From an uncultured Burkholderiales bacterium (GTDB lineage Bacteria; Pseudomonadota; Gammaproteobacteria; Burkholderiales; Burkholderiaceae_C), in assembly GCA_903887655.1 (NCBI GenBank), contig CAISQQ010000085.1:1-6141 (forward strand): a stretch of 6,141 bases of DNA, given 5' to 3'. Of the stretch, positions 1 to 5,972 are shown one piece after another. The notes under the pieces are model-generated. The model searched no databases. It saw only the letters and a program-made list of their open reading frames with translations, and was not told the origin of the DNA. Both the position numbers and the translations under genes were made by a program. How positions within the stretch are numbered: position 1 is the first letter of the stretch; the number at the start of each line of letters is the position of its first letter.

Positions 1-2
1 CC

Positions 3-332
3 GATTTTCAGTTGACCCAAATTGAAGACATTTTGCGCTCCAAGCTCACCAAGCGTGAGGTCGATGTGCGCTTCATTGACAAAGGCGACGTGCAAAAAAT
101 GGGCGGCGACAAGGTCAAAGTGGCGCTCAAGGTGAGAGATGGCATCGAGAGCGAAGCGGCCAAAAAACTCCAACGCATCATCAAAGACAGCAAAATGAAA
201 GTGCAAGCCTCCATTCAAGGCGAGTCGGTTCGGGTGACCGGTGCCAAACGCGACGATCTGCAAGCGGCCATGGCGCTCATTAAAAAAGAGTTGACCGATT
301 TGCCGCTGAGTTTCAATAACTTCAGAGACTAA
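3..332 (+). CDS. yajQ: YajQ family nucleotide-binding protein, 3' part (5' end outside window)
   Basis: This is the C-terminal two thirds of a YajQ/UPF0234 protein, a small two-domain cytoplasmic protein. Family members bind nucleotides or RNA, and some, such as the Xanthomonas homologue, are cyclic-di-GMP effectors. The reading frame is open from base 3 and begins DFQL, which aligns with the internal DFQ stretch near residue 57 of the roughly 160-residue E. coli protein. The TTG at 12 is therefore an internal Leu codon and not a start. Family signatures seen are DILRSKLTKR, the GIES...KK..R.IKDSK.KVQASIQG block, RVTGAKRDDLQAAMALI and the C-terminal NNFRD. It ends at TAA 330-332 and converges on plsY. 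The family is clear. Ligand and physiological role in this organism are not shown by the sequence. Confidence 0.95.
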   Translation, partial: DFQLTQIEDILRSKLTKREVDVRFIDKGDVQKMGGDKVKVALKVRDGIESEAAKKLQRIIKDSKMKVQASIQGESVRVTGAKRDDLQAAMALIKKELTDLPLSFNNFRD

Positions 333-346
333 AGAGCGCCGCCCTC

Positions 347-368
347 TGGGCCGAGCCGGCTCGGCTCA
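347..368. terminator. Palindromic hairpin between convergent yajQ and plsY, possible bidirectional terminator
   Basis: Bases 350-365 form a perfect 16-base palindrome (GCCGAGCC/GGCTCGGC). The arms extend to 347 and 368 with one G:T pair. It fills the 41-base gap between the two converging stop codons, where a shared terminator would be expected. There is no T-run on either side, so classic intrinsic termination is not proven. It could instead be an RNA-stabilising hairpin. Confidence 0.4.
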
Positions 369-373
369 ACACC

Positions 374-1066
374 TCAGCCCCCGATGCGCGACTCTTGACC
401 GCGAAAGAGTCGGGTCAAATTGGCTTGGTGCCTCACGATCAGCAACACGCTCATCACCACACTGCAGCCCAACACATCGGCTTGGGCGGGCCAAAGCAGA
501 GGACTCAGGCACCAGTAGCAAAGTGGCGCAAATAGGGCACTCAGCAATGCCGCCAAAGAGGAAAAGCGCCACACCCGAGCCACCAGCAACCAGCACAACA
601 GTGTCCCCAGGCCCAGCAGCGGCTGGTAGCCCACCAGCACACCCGCTGCAGTCGCCACGCCTTTGCCCCCTTGGAAGCGAAAAAATACGGGCCACAAGTG
701 ACCCACAAAGGCGGCCAAGCCCACCAACCCCACCCCCAGCGAGTGGGGTGGCATGTCGCCCAAGCCCAGCAGCGCGGAGACACCCTCGATGTCCCAACCC
801 AACGCCTGTGTGCCCCACAATTTGAACAGCACCACGGGCAACCAACCCTTGAACGCATCGAGCAGCAAAGTCAAGGCGGCCGCCCCTTTGTGGCCGGTTC
901 TGAGGACATTGGTGGCCCCGGGGTTCATGCTGCCATAGGTTCTGGGGTCTTGCAGCCCCATGACGCGCGAGACCAACACGGCAAAGGAGAGCGAGCCGCA
1001 AGCGTAGGACAACAAAAGAATCGCCACCCACGCCCAGGCCGCGCTTGGCAAGCTGAGTTCACTCAT
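374..1066 (-). CDS. plsY: Glycerol-3-phosphate acyltransferase PlsY
   Basis: PlsY is the integral-membrane enzyme that transfers the acyl group of acyl-phosphate (made by PlsX) to glycerol-3-phosphate. The product is lysophosphatidic acid, the first committed step of bacterial phospholipid synthesis. The 230-residue protein is near the usual 195-230 and is strongly hydrophobic with several membrane spans. Conserved loops are all present: GSLSFAVLVSR (24-34), GSMNPGATNVLRTG (45-58), DAFKGWLPV (70-78), GHLWPVFFRFQGGKGVAT (122-139) and the tail H213..N216..RLF.G.ESRIGG. Start is ATG at 1064-1066 and stop is TGA at 374-376. No clear Shine-Dalgarno lies upstream (only a GGGTGG about 10 bases before ATG), and two small inverted repeats (1069-1080, 1084-1095) occupy the leader. 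plsX is not in the window. A different-frame 221-residue ORF on the same strand is a shadow. Confidence 0.96.
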   Translation of the reverse strand: MSELSLPSAAWAWVAILLLSYACGSLSFAVLVSRVMGLQDPRTYGSMNPGATNVLRTGHKGAAALTLLLDAFKGWLPVVLFKLWGTQALGWDIEGVSALLGLGDMPPHSLGVGLVGLAAFVGHLWPVFFRFQGGKGVATAAGVLVGYQPLLGLGTLLCWLLVARVWRFSSLAALLSALFAPLCYWCLSPLLWPAQADVLGCSVVMSVLLIVRHQANLTRLFRGQESRIGG

Positions 1067-1146
1067 GCGTGGCGCACCACCCAGAGCGCACGCTCAAGGC
1101 CAATGAAAAGGGTCCACAAAAATGGGGCAGCATGGTGGAGGCTCAT

Positions 1147-1176
1147 TTGAAACGAGATACAAAACCCGAGTATAAA
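1147..1176 (+). promoter_or_regulatory. Sigma70-type promoter for the hydrolase-flavoprotein unit
   Basis: TTGAAA at 1147-1152 and TATAAA at 1171-1176 are each one base off consensus, with an 18-base spacer. Transcription would start near 1183 and leave a leader of about 58 bases. A second -10-like TAAAAT at 1225-1230, ten bases before the ATG, has no good -35 partner. Confidence 0.55.
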
Positions 1177-1240
1177 ACGGAAACAGTGATGAAGCCTCAC
1201 CCCACCGCGAGACGCCCAGGCGACTAAAATACCCGCATCC

Positions 1241-2212
1241 ATGACCACACCCTACCAAGCCCTGCACTCGAGCCAAAGCCATTTCTGGCCGATTCGGGGT
1301 CTGTCCTACCACGTGCGCACTTGGGGTGAGCCCTTGGCCACTCCAGTGCCCTGGGTGATGCTTCACGGCTTTATGGACGTGGCAGCCTCCTACCAGTTCT
1401 TGGTCGATGCTTTGGACCCCTTGCCCTTTGTGTTGGCACCCGATTGGCGCGGCTTTGGCCTGAGTGCCTCACCCACACAAGACCATGTCACCTTTCCCGA
1501 CTACTTGAGTGACTTGGAGGGACTGCTGGACCACTGCCAAGCTCTCTATGGCCACCAGGTCTTTAACCTCATCGGCCACAGCATGGGCGGCAATGTGGCC
1601 ACAATGTACGCTGGACTGCGCCCTGGGCGCATCCACAAACTGGTCAACTTGGAGGGCTTTGGCCTGCCGCGCACACGCGCGGACATGGCACCCGAGCGTC
1701 TTCGCCGCTTTATGAACGACGTCAAACAGCTGCACCAAGGCGAGTTGGCCCTCAAAACCTATGACAGCGCCCGCTCGGTGGCCGAGCGCTTGATCAAGAC
1801 CAATCCGAGGCTGGCTTTGAACAAAGCGCTTTGGCTGGCCGAGCATTGGGCCCGACCCAACGCCTCAGGGCAGTGGGAGATTTTGGGGAGTGCGGCGCAC
1901 AAGGTGGTGAGCGCTCACCTGTACCAAGTCGACGAAGTGCTGGCGGTGATGGCCTGCATTCAAGCCCCCACCTTGAGTGTGCACGCGAAGGGGAGCGGCC
2001 TGAATGCGCGCTGGGGCAACACCTACACCTTTGAGGAGTACAAGGCCCGCATGTCGGTGATCCCCGACGTGGCGCATTTGGAGATTGAAGAGGCCTCGCA
2101 CATGCTCCACCACGACCAGCCGCAGGTGTTGGCGCAGGCCTTGATGGCTTTTTTGAGTGATGCAAAGCCCTGGCCTCCTGTCCCCAATCAGTCCGCGGCG
2201 AGCTCAGCGTGA
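1241..2212 (+). CDS. Alpha/beta hydrolase fold protein (putative serine hydrolase)
   Basis: This is a cytoplasmic alpha/beta hydrolase of the MhpC/SERHL-like group, 323 residues with no signal peptide. Substrate is unknown. Visible parts are the oxyanion-hole HGFMD (42-46), DWRGFGLS (68-75), the nucleophile elbow GHSMGG with Ser114 (112-117), strand LVNLEGFGLP (134-143), a cap region (about 145-235), strand PTLSVHA (243-249) and the catalytic-His motif ASHMLHHDQP with His287. The usual acid after the PTLSVHA strand is not seen: the stretch reads KGSGLNARW. Glu138 after the preceding strand is a possible substitute. Start ATG 1241 has no Shine-Dalgarno. The stop TGA overlaps the GTG start of the next gene by four bases (2209-2212), which suggests one transcript and coupled translation. 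The fold is certain; the reaction is not. Confidence 0.9.
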   Translation: MTTPYQALHSSQSHFWPIRGLSYHVRTWGEPLATPVPWVMLHGFMDVAASYQFLVDALDPLPFVLAPDWRGFGLSASPTQDHVTFPDYLSDLEGLLDHCQALYGHQVFNLIGHSMGGNVATMYAGLRPGRIHKLVNLEGFGLPRTRADMAPERLRRFMNDVKQLHQGELALKTYDSARSVAERLIKTNPRLALNKALWLAEHWARPNASGQWEILGSAAHKVVSAHLYQVDEVLAVMACIQAPTLSVHAKGSGLNARWGNTYTFEEYKARMSVIPDVAHLEIEEASHMLHHDQPQVLAQALMAFLSDAKPWPPVPNQSAASSA

Positions 2213-3459
2213 CGCGCACCGACGTCTTGATCATTGGGGCGGGCGCAGCGGGCTTGTTTTGCGCGGGGGTTTGTCAGCAGTTGGGGCTCAAGGTGGTGCT
2301 CTTGGACCACTCGCCCAAGGTCGCCGAGAAAATTCGGATCTCGGGTGGGGGTCGCAGCAATTTCACCAACATCTTGATGGATGCGGCCCAGCCGCACCGC
2401 CATTTTCTGGGTGAAAACCCCGCGTTTGCGCGCTCAGCCTTGTCGCGCTACACGGCCGATGACTTTGTCAGCCTCATGAATCGCCATGGCGTGCCCTTTC
2501 ACGAAAAACACAAGGGACAGCTGTTTTGTGACCGAAGCTCACAAGACTTGATCGATGTGCTCCTCAAAGAGTGCGCGGTTGGGGCCAAGGGCGGCGAGGT
2601 GCAGCGTTGGCAGCCGTGTGCGCTGCACGGCCTCAGCCATCACGACAGCGGCGAATCGGCCCCTCACTACCTCGCGCAAACCGACCGTGGCCCGCTGCAA
2701 GCCACGGCGGTGGTGGTGGCCTCGGGGGGGCTGTCGATTCCTCAAATCGGAGCGAGCGATCTGGGGTTTCGATTGGCCGCGCAATTTGGCCTTGACGTCG
2801 TGCCCCCTCGTGCCGCTTTGGTCCCCCTCACCTTCAAGCCCCAGGACTGGCAGAAATTTGCTCACCTCTCCGGCCTGTCGCTGCCCGTTTGCATCAAAAC
2901 CACACGCGGCAAGCAAGTCGCTGTGTTTGAAGAAGACCTGCTCCTCACTCACAAAGGCCTCTCAGGACCGGCCGCCTTGCAAATTTCAAGCTACTGGAGC
3001 CCTGAGCAAGCCCTCCTCATCGACTGGCTGCCTGGGCGGGACTTGAAGGACGAGTTAGTTGCTTTAAAACAACGCTCAAAAAAGCTCTTGGCCAATGAGC
3101 TGAGCAGCTGGCTGCCCCAGCGTTTGGTGCAGGCATGGCTCGACAACCAAGCGCAATGGCAGCATCCCATCCAAGACACCCCGGACAAGGCCTTGGTGGC
3201 CTTGGCCGAGTCGCTCCAGCACTGCGTGCTCAACGCCAGCGGCACCGAGGGCTACAAAAAGGCCGAGGTCACGGCCGGTGGGGTGAGTGTGGCAGAACTG
3301 TCACAGCAGACCATGGAGTCGAAAAAACAGCCTGGCTTGTATTTCATTGGGGAAGTGGTGGACATCACGGGCTGGCTTGGGGGTTACAACTTTCAGTGGG
3401 CGTGGTCGAGTGCACATGCCTGTGCAATGGGCTTGGCAAGCCAGTTAAATCGGTTATAA
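2209..3459 (+). CDS. rdsA: YhiN/HI0933-family flavoprotein, probable 23S rRNA dihydrouridine synthase RdsA
   Basis: This is an FAD-dependent flavoprotein of 416 residues (family about 400). The N-terminal dinucleotide-binding motif is GAGAAG (10-15), followed by the family hallmark ISGGGRSNFTN (44-54), SRYTADDFVSLM (79-90), GQLFCD (103-108), ASGGLSIPQIGA (171-182), LVPLTF (204-209), LLLTHKGLSGPAALQIS (244-260), TEGYKKAEVTAGGVS, and the C-terminal FAD-binding GLYFIGEVVD (376-385) and GGYNFQWAWSSA (391-402). From memory it resembles H. influenzae HI0933 and E. coli YhiN closely. YhiN was recently reported as RdsA, which reduces U2449 of 23S rRNA. The clostridial relative BaiN is a bile-acid reductase, so function by homology alone is not secure; the rpsU neighbour favours the ribosomal role. 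The GTG start lies within a GTGA overlap with the hydrolase. The TAA stop sits inside the -10 box of the rpsU promoter. Confidence 0.88.
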   Translation: MTRTDVLIIGAGAAGLFCAGVCQQLGLKVVLLDHSPKVAEKIRISGGGRSNFTNILMDAAQPHRHFLGENPAFARSALSRYTADDFVSLMNRHGVPFHEKHKGQLFCDRSSQDLIDVLLKECAVGAKGGEVQRWQPCALHGLSHHDSGESAPHYLAQTDRGPLQATAVVVASGGLSIPQIGASDLGFRLAAQFGLDVVPPRAALVPLTFKPQDWQKFAHLSGLSLPVCIKTTRGKQVAVFEEDLLLTHKGLSGPAALQISSYWSPEQALLIDWLPGRDLKDELVALKQRSKKLLANELSSWLPQRLVQAWLDNQAQWQHPIQDTPDKALVALAESLQHCVLNASGTEGYKKAEVTAGGVSVAELSQQTMESKKQPGLYFIGEVVDITGWLGGYNFQWAWSSAHACAMGLASQLNRL

Positions 3460-3460
3460 T
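3433..3460 (+). promoter_or_regulatory. Strong sigma70-type promoter for rpsU, overlapping the end of rdsA
   Basis: TTGGCA at 3433-3438 (one mismatch) and a perfect TATAAT at 3455-3460 are separated by 16 bases. The rdsA stop codon TAA (3457-3459) is part of the -10 box. Transcription would begin near 3467 and give a leader of about 120 bases before rpsU. A weaker TTGAAA (3548-3553) with TTCAAT (3570-3575) nearer the gene is a possible second promoter. Confidence 0.7.
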
Positions 3461-3480
3461 CATGGTCTTTGCCGGCATAC

Positions 3481-3552
3481 CCCAACGGCTGGCGCACATG
3501 TTTTAGTTGGGCACTTTCGCATTCATGACTTCAAAGTCTGATCTTCTTTGAA
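3481..3552 (+). other. Two inverted repeats in the rpsU leader
   Basis: Within the predicted 5' untranslated region, CCCAAC (3481-3486) can pair with GTTGGG (3506-3511), and TTCAAAG (3530-3536) with CTTTGAA (3546-3552) across a 9-base loop. Both stems are short. They could be a structured leader or chance; no known riboswitch is recognised. Confidence 0.3.
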
Positions 3553-3587
3553 ATCCTCTGAGCGCACAATTCAATTTTGTAACGTCA

Positions 3588-3800
3588 ATGACAACCATTC
3601 GAGTTAAAGAAAACGAGCCCTTTGATGTGGCCTTGCGCCGCTTCAAACGCACCATTGAAAAATTGGGTCTCTTGACCGACTTGCGCGCTCGCGAGTTTTA
3701 TGAAAAGCCAACAGCCGAGCGCAAGCGCAAAAAGGCCGCGGCTGTTAAGCGCCATTACAAACGCGTGCGCAGCATGCAGTTGCCCAAAAAGCTGTACTGA
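3588..3800 (+). CDS. rpsU: 30S ribosomal protein bS21
   Basis: bS21 binds late to the 30S platform near the 3' end of 16S rRNA and assists initiation-stage mRNA pairing. The 70-residue, highly basic protein matches the family (71 in E. coli): [16 protein letters not shown] (6-21), [22 protein letters not shown] and the terminal KKLY. ATG 3588 has no purine-rich Shine-Dalgarno; the preceding bases are pyrimidine- and T-rich. It has its own strong promoter overlapping the end of rdsA and is followed by an intrinsic terminator before yqeY. The neighbouring yqeY is a common partner of rpsU in proteobacteria. Confidence 0.97.
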
Positions 3801-3845
3801 TCGCGTCCCCCAGGCACCCCACACTGTCGGTGGTGGGACTGCTCC

Positions 3846-3885
3846 AAAGCTCGCAGGGGTTGAACCCAGCGGGCTTTATTTTTTT
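3846..3885 (+). terminator. Intrinsic terminator after rpsU
   Basis: AAAGCTCGC (3846-3854) pairs with GCGGGCTTT (3869-3877) over nine pairs including one G:U. The apex holds an inner GGG/CCC stem (3857-3859/3865-3867) with a five-base loop. A run TTTATTTTTTT (3875-3885) follows at once. This is a textbook Rho-independent signal oriented with rpsU, 45 bases past its stop. Partial read-through into yqeY is possible, as at the terminator between rpsU and dnaG in E. coli. Confidence 0.8.
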
Positions 3886-3948
3886 GGCTTTCCCCAACGT
3901 GTAGACACCGACCCCCATTTCTAGAGACCATCGCCTTTGGGCACTTCT

Positions 3949-3953
3949 AAGGA
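3949..3953 (+). promoter_or_regulatory. Ribosome binding site of yqeY
   Basis: AAGGA lies nine bases before the ATG at 3963. It is the only plain Shine-Dalgarno near a start codon in this window and supports that start. I found no convincing separate promoter between the rpsU terminator and this site. Confidence 0.6.
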
Positions 3954-3962
3954 CACAGCACC

Positions 3963-4409
3963 ATGTCACTCAAAGACACCATCACCGCGGACATGAAAGA
4001 CGCCATGCGCGCCAAAGAGACGGCACGCTTGGGAACCATTCGATTGCTGCTGTCAGCGATGAAGCAAAAGGAAGTGGATGAGCGTTTGACCTTGACGGAT
4101 GAGCACATCGTGGCCATTTTGGACAAACTCATCAAGCAGCGCAAAGACTCCATCAGCGCTTTTGAGAAGGCCTCGCGCGAGGACTTGGCACAAATCGAGC
4201 GCGATGAGTTGGTGGTGCTGGAGGCTTACTTGCCGCAACGCATGAGCGCCCAAGAGGTGCAGGTGGCGGTGCAGGCCTTGGTGAGCGAGTTGGGCGCCAC
4301 AGGCGCTCAGGACATGGGACGCGTGATGGCGGCGGCCAAAGTGAAGTTTGCAGGCGTGGCCGAGATGGGCCACGTTTCACAGGCTGTCAAAGCCGCGTTG
4401 AATCCTTGA
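3963..4409 (+). CDS. yqeY: GatB/YqeY domain-containing protein
   Basis: This is a 148-residue stand-alone YqeY protein, the typical family length (about 147-150). It is largely helical and related to the tRNA-binding tail of GatB, the subunit of Asp-/Glu-tRNA amidotransferase. The role of free YqeY is not well established. Seen are MKDAMRAKETARLGTIRLLLSAMKQKEVDE (split over 11-40), LIKQRKDSISAFEKASREDLA (56-76), the EAYLPQ motif (87-92), DMGRVM (117-122) and the final VKAALNP. The stop TGA (4407-4409) lies within the left arm of a 13-bp hairpin. The gene sits downstream of rpsU as in many proteobacteria, but separated from it by 162 bases and a terminator. It converges on pmbA. Confidence 0.93.
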   Translation: MSLKDTITADMKDAMRAKETARLGTIRLLLSAMKQKEVDERLTLTDEHIVAILDKLIKQRKDSISAFEKASREDLAQIERDELVVLEAYLPQRMSAQEVQVAVQALVSELGATGAQDMGRVMAAAKVKFAGVAEMGHVSQAVKAALNP

Positions 4410-4430
4410 GATTGGCGCTCAAGGATTCAA
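4398..4430. terminator. 13-bp hairpin spanning the yqeY stop, between convergent yqeY and pmbA
   Basis: Bases 4398-4410 (TTGAATCCTTGAG) and 4418-4430 form a perfect 13-bp inverted repeat around a seven-base loop ATTGGCG. The yqeY stop codon lies in the left arm. No T-run follows in either direction. It may act as a two-way transcription end or mRNA 3'-end stabiliser for the two converging genes. Confidence 0.55.
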
Positions 4431-4471
4431 GGGCATCAAGGACTTCATCACAAACGGCGGGATTTTGAAGC

Positions 4472-5920
4472 TCAACTGCCCGCAATTTGCATGCGGTCAA
4501 TGAGCACCGAACCCACGGTCTTGGCGCCATAGTTGTAGGCATCGGCGCCGACAGCTTGGATGCCTTTGAACATGTCTTTGAGGTTGCCCGCGATGGTGAT
4601 TTCTTGCACGGGAAATGCAATCTCGCCGTTTTCCACCCAAAACCCACTCGCGCCCCTGGAGTAGTCGCCCGTCACGTAGTTGACCCCTTGGCCCATGAGT
4701 TCGATCACAAACAAACCGGTGCCCAAAGCGCGCAGCATGGCATCCAAGTCATCTGCCTTTTTCGTGCGTTTGGAGGAAAACACCAAATTGTGCGACCCCC
4801 CAGCGTTGCCGGTGGTTCTCATGCCCAGTTTGCGCGCTGAATACGTCCCCAAAAAGTAGCCCTCCACGCGCCCAGCATCGATCACGCTGCGCGCTTGGGT
4901 TTTGACACCTTCGTCATCAAACGGGGCCGAGCCTTTACCGCCCAAGACGAAAGGATCTTCGTGCAGGTGAATGTGCGCGGGCAATACACGCTTGCCCATG
5001 GAGTCTTGCAAAAAAGAGGTCTTTCTGTAAAGCGCCCCACCACTCAAGGCCTGCACCAAGTGCCCCACCAAACCTGCGGCCAAGGTGTTCTCAAAGAGCA
5101 CGGGGCACTGGATGGTGGAGATTTTGCGTGAATTCAATCGACTCAAGGCTCGGCGTGCCGCGTACTCACCCACCGCTTGCGGGGAGGCCAACAGCGCGGG
5201 GTCTCGCATGGAGGTGTACCACGCGTCGCGCTGCATATTGGCGCCTTTGCCGGCAATCGGTGCCACTGAGAGACTGTGGCGTGAGCTGGCATAACCGCCG
5301 CGAAAGCCCTGGCTGTGGGCGCTGAAGAAATGACTTTGCTGGGCAGAAACGCCAGCACCTTCGCTGTTGGTGATGCGTTTGGAGGTGGCAAAGGCGGCAT
5401 CTTCACAGGTTTTGGCCAATTCAAACGCCTCTTGAGCGGTGACGCTCCAGGGGTGAAAAAGCTCCAAATCGGGGATGCTGCGAACAATGTCGTCCTGATC
5501 GGGCAGACCTGCAGCGGGGTCTTGTGCGGTAAAGCGTGCAATGTCGTAAGCCGCTTGCACCGTGCGCTTGATGGCTGCGGCAGAAAAATCCGACGTGCTG
5601 GCATTGCCTCGCCTGGCCCCCATGTAGACCGTCACCCCCAGGCCCTTGTCGCGGTTGCGCTCCACGGTCTCCAAGGCGCCCTTGCGCACCGAGACACTCA
5701 AGCCGCAACCCTCCGAGGCCTCGGCCGCGCAGTCGCTCGCGCCCAAGGCTTTGGCGTGAGACATGGCCTGCTCGACCAATTCCTCAAACTGGGCGCGGGA
5801 GTAGGAAAAAACAGCAGGGTTGGAGGGTTTGTGCGCGCTGGGGGTTGGCTTGAGCAAGGCCTGGGGATGGCGGGCGTGAAGCGGCTGCGAAGACACGGTG
5901 GGGGCTTTGGAAGTTTTCAT
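4472..5920 (-). CDS. pmbA: TldE/PmbA family metalloprotease subunit
   Basis: PmbA (TldE) forms a heterodimeric cytoplasmic protease with TldD. The E. coli pair degrades unfolded peptides, including the antitoxin CcdA, and matures microcin B17. TldE-type subunits lack the HExxxH zinc motif carried by TldD, and none is seen here. Family blocks are EASEGCGLSVSVRKGALETVER split over 67-88, DKGLGVTVYMG (91-101), GYFLGTYSARKLG (354-366), TTGNAGGSHN (369-378), ELMGQGVNYVTGDYSRGASG (407-426) and EITIAGNLKDM (440-450). The 482 residues exceed E. coli's 450. The excess is a Pro/Ser/His-rich N-terminal tail of about 36 residues before FSYSRAQFE. An in-frame TAG at 5927-5929 bars an upstream start; GTG at codon 9 and TTG at codon 22 are alternatives. 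tldD is not in the window. Confidence 0.94.
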   Translation of the reverse strand: MKTSKAPTVSSQPLHARHPQALLKPTPSAHKPSNPAVFSYSRAQFEELVEQAMSHAKALGASDCAAEASEGCGLSVSVRKGALETVERNRDKGLGVTVYMGARRGNASTSDFSAAAIKRTVQAAYDIARFTAQDPAAGLPDQDDIVRSIPDLELFHPWSVTAQEAFELAKTCEDAAFATSKRITNSEGAGVSAQQSHFFSAHSQGFRGGYASSRHSLSVAPIAGKGANMQRDAWYTSMRDPALLASPQAVGEYAARRALSRLNSRKISTIQCPVLFENTLAAGLVGHLVQALSGGALYRKTSFLQDSMGKRVLPAHIHLHEDPFVLGGKGSAPFDDEGVKTQARSVIDAGRVEGYFLGTYSARKLGMRTTGNAGGSHNLVFSSKRTKKADDLDAMLRALGTGLFVIELMGQGVNYVTGDYSRGASGFWVENGEIAFPVQEITIAGNLKDMFKGIQAVGADAYNYGAKTVGSVLIDRMQIAGS

Positions 5921-5964
5921 GTGACGCTATCATACTGTTGAGATGCCCATCTTGCGCAAAGCAC
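5917..5964 (-). other. Possible 15-codon leader ORF coupled to pmbA
   Basis: A GTG at 5962-5964 opens a frame reading MLCARWASQQYDSVT. Its TGA (5917-5919) overlaps the pmbA ATG as ATGA. Ten bases upstream is GGAGG, within GGAGGTGAT (complement of 5971-5979), fully complementary to the 16S rRNA tail, while pmbA itself lacks a Shine-Dalgarno. The spacing is slightly long and the ORF is very short, so it may be chance. Confidence 0.3.
5929..5934 (-). promoter_or_regulatory. Candidate -10 element for pmbA
   Basis: TATGAT (complement of 5929-5934, one mismatch to TATAAT) lies eight bases before the pmbA ATG. Transcription from it would begin at or next to the start codon, giving a leaderless mRNA. 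No good -35 is present; TTGCGC at a 19-base spacing is the best seen. Confidence 0.3.
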
Positions 5965-5966
5965 GC

Positions 5967-5972
5967 GATAAT
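5967..5972 (+). promoter_or_regulatory. Candidate -10 element for darP
   Basis: GATAAT at 5967-5972 is one mismatch from consensus and ends ten bases before the darP ATG. The implied transcript start is near 5979, leaving only a few leader bases. No convincing -35 lies 16-18 bases upstream. Confidence 0.35.

Noticed and set aside
12..332. A complete 106-residue gene starting at TTG 12
   Set aside because: The frame is open to the window edge and the residues before TTG (DFQ) match the interior of YajQ, so this is a truncated gene and not a short one.
366..1031. A 221-residue minus-strand ORF in another frame of plsY
   Set aside because: It is Arg/Gly/Cys-rich with no family motif, while the frame at 374-1066 carries every PlsY signature.
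1069..1095. Two small inverted repeats upstream of plsY (GTGG/CCAC and GAGCG/CGCTC)
   Set aside because: Stems of four and five bases are expected often in GC-rich DNA; nothing further supports an operator or attenuator.
671..1150. A 159-residue plus-strand ORF over the 5' part of plsY and the divergent gap
   Set aside because: It is antisense to plsY and His/Gln-rich with no motif; it would also run across the start region of plsY.
1794..2234. A 146-residue minus-strand ORF opposite the hydrolase
   Set aside because: It is a Pro/Arg/Ser-rich shadow opposite conserved hydrolase codons including the catalytic His motif.
5315..5941. A 208-residue plus-strand ORF opposite pmbA
   Set aside because: It is antisense to strongly conserved pmbA codons, has a composition typical of a GC-rich shadow frame and shows no recognisable family.
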